A stretch of 64,000 bases of DNA, taken from the NCBI RefSeq assembly GCF_900007165.1, contig NZ_CYGY02000067.1, positions 65,137 to 129,136 of the forward strand, given 5' to 3'. Below are positions 60,997-64,000 of this stretch, in pieces (position 1 is the first letter of the stretch; the number at the start of each line of letters is the position of its first letter). The translations under genes and the position numbers were made by a program. The notes under the pieces are model-generated. The model had not been told where the DNA came from and ran no database searches. It saw only the letters and a list, made by a program, of their open reading frames with translations. Source of the DNA: Paraburkholderia piptadeniae. Its GTDB lineage: Bacteria; Pseudomonadota; Gammaproteobacteria; Burkholderiales; Burkholderiaceae.

Positions 60997-62238
60997 TCAG
61001 TGGCCAACGGAGGCCGCACCCTTTTCGCCCGTCAGCGAGAAGCGGCGGAACCGGTCGAGCGAGAAGCCCTCGATCAGCGGATGGGTGGCATCGTTCGCAA
61101 CCGTGTGGGACATCGTCTTGCCGCACACGGGCGTGGCCTTGAAGCCCCAGGTGCCCCAGCCCGCATCCAGATAAAAGCCTTCGACGGGCGTCTTGCCCAT
61201 GATCGGGGCGAAGTCGGGCGTCATGTCGGCCATGCCTGCCCATTGACGCATCACCTTCGCCTGCGACAGGAACGGGAACATTTCGAGCATGTGCGCCGTG
61301 AGCCCTTCGACGAAGTCGAGCGTGGAGCGGGTCGAGTGCAACTCGTACGGATCGAGCGAAGCACCCATCACGAGTTCGCCCCGCGCCGACTGGCTGATGT
61401 AGACGTGCAGACTGCCCGATACGAGGATGGGATCGAGCCACGGCTTGAGCGGCTCGCTCACCATCGCCTGAAGCGGATGGATGAAGATGGGTGTGCGCAC
61501 ACCGACCATGTCCGTCATTCGAGGCGTCGAGCCTGCAACGGCGCACAGCACCTTGTTCGTCGAGATATAGCCGCGCGAGGTCTTCACGCCCTTGACCTTG
61601 CCGCCCACCACGTCGATGCCAAGCACTTCCGTCTGCTGATGGATCTCGACGCCGCGCTGGTCCGCGCCCCGCCCGTAACCCCAGGCGACAGCATCGTGCC
61701 GCGCGACGGCACCCGGTGCGTGATACAGCGCGCCCATGATCGGCGCGACGCCGCCGCACGAGATGTCGATCATCGGCGCCGCCTTCTTCACCTCGTCCGG
61801 GCCGACAACTTCGGAGTCCACTCCGTAGTGCTTGTTGACCTCGGCGCGCCAGCGCATCGTGCGCATCGCCGAATCGGTATGGGCCAGCGTGTAGTGGCCG
61901 CGCGTCGAATAGAACAGGTTGAGGTCGAAGTCCTGCGACAGGTCTTGCCACAGCTTCACCGACTCGTCGTAGAACTTCACGCCTTCGGGCGTCAGATAGT
62001 TCGAGCGGATGATCGTGGTGTTACGCCCGGTATTACCTCCTCCGATATACCCCTTCTCCAGCACGGCCACATTCGTGATGCCGTGCTCCTTCGCGAGATA
62101 GTAGGCAGACGCGAGACCGTGGCCGCCCGCGCCGATGATCACAACGTCATATGAACGACGCAAAGTGTCGTGTCTCGTGAACATCCTCGGTTCGGGATGT
62201 TTCTTCGAGAGAGCGAAGCGGACGAGACGCCATGGCAT
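60997..62238 (-). CDS. mgdA: N-methylglutamate dehydrogenase subunit A (SoxB-like flavoprotein)
   Basis: A 413-residue beta subunit of the sarcosine-oxidase type. The FAD-binding turn is SYDVVIIGAGGHGLASAYYL near 30, then LEKGYIGGGNTGRNTTIIRS. The His of GAVARHDAVAWGYGRGA near 178 corresponds to the covalent-FMN His of SoxB. TPDFAPIMGKTPVEGFYLDA and GWGTWGFKATPVCGKTMSH near the C-terminus close the site. It oxidises N-methylglutamate to glutamate plus the C1 unit. AAGGAG lies seven bases before ATG 62238. Confidence 0.9.
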   Translation of the reverse strand: MPWRLVRFALSKKHPEPRMFTRHDTLRRSYDVVIIGAGGHGLASAYYLAKEHGITNVAVLEKGYIGGGNTGRNTTIIRSNYLTPEGVKFYDESVKLWQDLSQDFDLNLFYSTRGHYTLAHTDSAMRTMRWRAEVNKHYGVDSEVVGPDEVKKAAPMIDISCGGVAPIMGALYHAPGAVARHDAVAWGYGRGADQRGVEIHQQTEVLGIDVVGGKVKGVKTSRGYISTNKVLCAVAGSTPRMTDMVGVRTPIFIHPLQAMVSEPLKPWLDPILVSGSLHVYISQSARGELVMGASLDPYELHSTRSTLDFVEGLTAHMLEMFPFLSQAKVMRQWAGMADMTPDFAPIMGKTPVEGFYLDAGWGTWGFKATPVCGKTMSHTVANDATHPLIEGFSLDRFRRFSLTGEKGAASVGH

Positions 62239-62309
62239 AAAACGCTCCTTTGTGCTGCCCCGCCTGGGGGCGGCTCTACGACCTGTTCGATGGGGAATCG
62301 GCCGCGTGC

Positions 62310-63173
62310 TTATCGCAGCACGATGGTCTTGTTGCCGTGGATCAGCACGCGATCCTCGATGTGATAACGCAAGCCTCGCGCCAACACAGCCTTCTCGATG
62401 TCGCGCCCAAGACGCACGAGGTCATCCGGCCGGTCCGAGTGACGCACGCGAATGACGTCCTGCTCGATGATCGGCCCCTGGTCGAGCTCTTCCGTCACGT
62501 AGTGGCAGGTGGCGCCCGTCAGCTTCACGCCGCGTCCGTATGCCTGGTGATAAGGCTTCGCGCCAACGAAGCTCGGCAGGAATGAGTGGTGGATGTTGAT
62601 GATTCGCCCCGGATACGCCGCGCACAGCTTCGGCGACAGAACCTGCATATAGCGCGCGAGCACCATCGTGTCGGCGCGCGCATCCTCGAACAGGCGCTGC
62701 ACCTCGTCGTAGGCCTGCGCCTTGTTGTCGGGCGTGACGGGCACATGATGGAACGGAATGCCGTGCCATTCGACGAAGCTGCGCCATGTGTCGTGGTTCG
62801 AGATCACGCACGGAATCTCGATGTCCAGTTCGCCCGCTTTCCAGCGCGCAAGCAGATCGTAGAGACAGTGCTCCAGCTTCGACACGAGTATCACAACCCG
62901 CTTCCTGACCGAGTTGTCAGAGATCTTCCAGTCCATCGCGAACTCTTTCGCGATGTGGGCGAAGCGCTCGCGAAACCCATCGACACCGAATGGCAGCGAG
63001 TCCGCTGTGATCTCGTGGCGCATGAAAAAGCGCTTCTCGATTTCGTCCGCGTGATGGGTGGCCTCGATGATCCACGCGCGATGCTCGGCAAGGAACGTAC
63101 TTACAGCAGACACGATCCCGATGCGATCGGGGCAGGAAAGGGTAAGCGTAAAACGGTGCGTATTGGAGGACAT
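62310..63173 (-). CDS. purU: formyltetrahydrofolate deformylase
   Basis: A 287-residue PurU hydrolysing formyl-H4F to formate and H4F. The N-terminal ACT domain is FTLTLSCPDRIGIVSAVSTF, LAEHRAWIIEATHHAD. The catalytic part has IPCVISNHDTW, GRIINIHHSFLPSFVGAKPY with the Asn-His pair near 222, and TEELDQGPIIEQDVIRVRHS with the Asp. As first gene of the methylamine operon it would drain C1 units to formate and recycle H4F, completing FolD-based oxidation. Its promoter is nearly identical in layout to that of folD at 21.6 kb. Confidence 0.93.
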   Translation of the reverse strand: MSSNTHRFTLTLSCPDRIGIVSAVSTFLAEHRAWIIEATHHADEIEKRFFMRHEITADSLPFGVDGFRERFAHIAKEFAMDWKISDNSVRKRVVILVSKLEHCLYDLLARWKAGELDIEIPCVISNHDTWRSFVEWHGIPFHHVPVTPDNKAQAYDEVQRLFEDARADTMVLARYMQVLSPKLCAAYPGRIINIHHSFLPSFVGAKPYHQAYGRGVKLTGATCHYVTEELDQGPIIEQDVIRVRHSDRPDDLVRLGRDIEKAVLARGLRYHIEDRVLIHGNKTIVLR

Positions 63174-63209
63174 GGTGTGGGTCGATTCGAAGAGGAATCA
63201 TTGAGCACA

Positions 63210-63238
63210 ACAGTAGCCAGGCGATATTCGCATGTCAA
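63210..63238 (-). promoter_or_regulatory. sigma-70-type promoter of the purU-mgd-gmaS-mgs-folD operon
   Basis: On the minus strand: consensus -35 TTGACA, 17 bases, -10 TACTGT. The -10 and the following ACAGTAGCC-side bases match the folD promoter at 22658-22686. Related sequence extends across about 110 bases in both. Confidence 0.85.
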
Positions 63239-63253
63239 CGCCAATCAACTTTT

Positions 63254-63268
63254 TTTCCTGTCAGGAAA
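63254..63268. promoter_or_regulatory. palindromic operator TTTCCTG-N-CAGGAAA
   Basis: Same 7-1-7 inverted repeat as at 22702-22716, again centred about 58 bases upstream of the expected start and preceded by a run of A/T. The XRE-cupin regulator encoded next door is a candidate ligand. Confidence 0.8.
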
Positions 63269-63296
63269 CACCCGTACATCTTGTGTATTTGTTCTG

Positions 63297-63312
63297 TACC
63301 CACACGGGGGTA
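63297..63312. promoter_or_regulatory. NarL-type 7-2-7 site upstream of purU
   Basis: TACCCACACGGGGGTA, centred about 101 bases upstream of the expected start. Relative to the TTTCCTG palindrome it is 22 bases further out than the site at folD, close to two helical turns, so both would lie on the same DNA face. Confidence 0.65.
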
Positions 63313-63418
63313 TCGCCGGGCGCATATCACCCGATCGCACGCGAGATGGCCGTGCGCCCGGCCGGAACACATCTGTATTCCGAACTAAGCCACACGTGGA
63401 AAGGCGGAGGAAAGAGGC

Positions 63419-63447
63419 GCAGCCGTCCGTCCCGACGCGACGGCTGC
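63419..63447 (-). terminator. hairpin downstream of the XRE-cupin gene
   Basis: GCAGCCGTC and GACGGCTGC form a perfect 9-bp stem with an 11-base loop; the minus-strand 3' side is CT-rich but has no long T run. A second 18-base palindrome, GCGCGCATCGATGCGCGC, lies at 63472-63489. Either may end transcription of the XRE-cupin gene and insulate the purU promoter. Confidence 0.5.
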
Positions 63448-63527
63448 AAGGCGGTTAGAGAAGGCAAGCCGGCGCGCATCGATGCGCGCGCAGCGATCGC
63501 CTCGTCGGTCAGACGGGCGAAGATCGA

Positions 63528-64000
63528 TCAGGTGTCCAGTTCCGGCGACTGGCCATACATGATCACGGTGATGAACCGGATGGGTAGCTTGATGAGACGC
63601 TCAGGGCCATGTGCGACGGAGCCGCGAAAGGTCAGCGCGTCGCCGGGCTGAAGCAGATAGCTGCGATTGCCGTGGCGATATTCCATCTTGCCTTGCAGCA
63701 TATAGATGAACTCTGTACCGGGATGCTCGAAGGTTGGAAACACTTCGGCTTCGTCGTCCATCGTGATGAGAAACGGCTCGAACAGCTTGACGGGGCCTTG
63801 ATCGTAGGCGAGCAGATGGTACGTGTGCCCCTTGGTGGTACCGCGCCTCACCACCTCCATGCCCTTTCCCGCTTTCACATGCTGCGCGTTGCCCTCGCGA
63901 TGCTCGAAGTTCTTGAAAAGCGCTGAGATCGAAATGCCCAGTGCACGCGCAATGCTCACGATCGAATCGAGACTGGTCGACACCTGCCCATTCTCGATCT
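63528..64000 (-). CDS. XRE-cupin transcriptional regulator (5' end outside the window)
   Basis: 157 codons visible, partial at the window edge. The first residues read IENGQVSTSLDSIVSIARAL, the end of an XRE helix-turn-helix recognition helix, so the true start lies beyond 64000; the GTG at 63983 is not the start. A linker and a C-terminal cupin follow (FEHPGTEFIYMLQGKMEYRH, LLQPGDALTFRGSVAHGPER), which would bind a small ligand. XRE-cupin proteins commonly control amine and amino-acid catabolism. Its position points to regulation of purU and the methylamine genes. Confidence 0.88.
   Translation of the reverse strand, partial: IENGQVSTSLDSIVSIARALGISISALFKNFEHREGNAQHVKAGKGMEVVRRGTTKGHTYHLLAYDQGPVKLFEPFLITMDDEAEVFPTFEHPGTEFIYMLQGKMEYRHGNRSYLLQPGDALTFRGSVAHGPERLIKLPIRFITVIMYGQSPELDT

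Larger units (their letters stand above)
63174..63527. other. control region between purU and the XRE-cupin gene
   Basis: 354 bases with no gene. It contains the purU leader, a -10/-35 promoter, the 15-bp TTTCCTG palindrome, a NarL-type site, and then two hairpins downstream of the XRE-cupin gene. Confidence 0.7.

Noticed and set aside
57087..62238. Ordinary sarcosine oxidase SoxBDAG
   Set aside because: Possible by sequence alone, but linkage with gmaS and mgsABC and the altered small-subunit cysteine motif favour N-methylglutamate dehydrogenase; kept as an alternative in the entries.

Overview
The window looks like part of a high-GC betaproteobacterial replicon of the Burkholderiaceae, most like Paraburkholderia or Caballeronia. 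This rests on base composition, codon use, dense operons with short or overlapping junctions, and gene content (glucarate genes, LysR regulators, Rieske and CapA-type accessory genes). I could not run a database search, so the genus is an inference. No rRNA, tRNA or CRISPR array was recognised.

Region 1 (0-9.6 kb) is a sugar-acid block: an operon garL-garR-lactonase-gudD-kdgD for D-glucarate/galactarate, then dhaKL and a LysR gene on the other strand and an aldo/keto reductase. A nine-unit octamer repeat lies between kdgD and dhaKL and contains the dhaKL stop codon. Region 2 (9.6-19.6 kb) is a looser accessory stretch: a PhzF-like protein without the usual catalytic Glu, a small SOS-controlled gene with its own LexA box and terminator, a Rieske-helical fusion, a CapA-type phosphoesterase, a small hydrolase, a DksA-like protein, a ParDE toxin-antitoxin pair, IS6 and possible IclR remnants, and a PLP gamma-lyase. 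Region 3 (19.8-33.8 kb) has two APC permeases, a folD gene, three small membrane proteins preceding one permease, two further membrane-associated proteins, a PAS/degenerate-GGDEF protein, a NarX/NarL-like two-component pair and an AcoR-like sigma-54 activator.

Region 4 (33.8-40 kb) has orphan Calvin-cycle genes (cbbR, an FBPase with eroded active-site motifs, phosphoribulokinase, phosphoglycolate phosphatase) without RuBisCO in view, followed by three genes resembling pterin and methanofuran-cofactor enzymes (FolB-like, MfnB-like, MfnE-like). Region 5 (40.3-51.2 kb) is a serine-cycle operon, glyA-sgaA-hprA-mtkA-mtkB-ppc-mcl, divergent from a LysR regulator. Region 6 (51.3-64 kb, minus strand) reads purU-mgdABCD-gmaS-mgsABC-folD: formyl-H4F hydrolase, N-methylglutamate dehydrogenase, gamma-glutamylmethylamide synthetase, N-methylglutamate synthase and methylene-H4F dehydrogenase/cyclohydrolase. 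A partial XRE-cupin regulator sits just upstream.

Together regions 5 and 6 would let a cell take the methyl group of methylamine through gamma-glutamylmethylamide and N-methylglutamate to methylene-H4F. From there it can be oxidised to formate (FolD, PurU) or assimilated by the serine cycle. Glycerate kinase, malate dehydrogenase, enolase and a glyoxylate-regenerating route are not in the window.

The strongest new signal is regulatory. The folD gene at 21.6 kb and the purU/methylamine operon 40 kb away have near-duplicate promoters: the same -35/-10 spacing, the same 15-bp palindrome TTTCCTG-N-CAGGAAA near -58, and a NarL-type 7-2-7 site further upstream. Three more 7-2-7 sites precede the small-membrane-protein/permease operon, the NarL-like regulator gene and the sigma-54 activator gene. 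This points to one C1/methylamine regulon controlled by the two-component system in region 3 plus a second palindrome-binding regulator.
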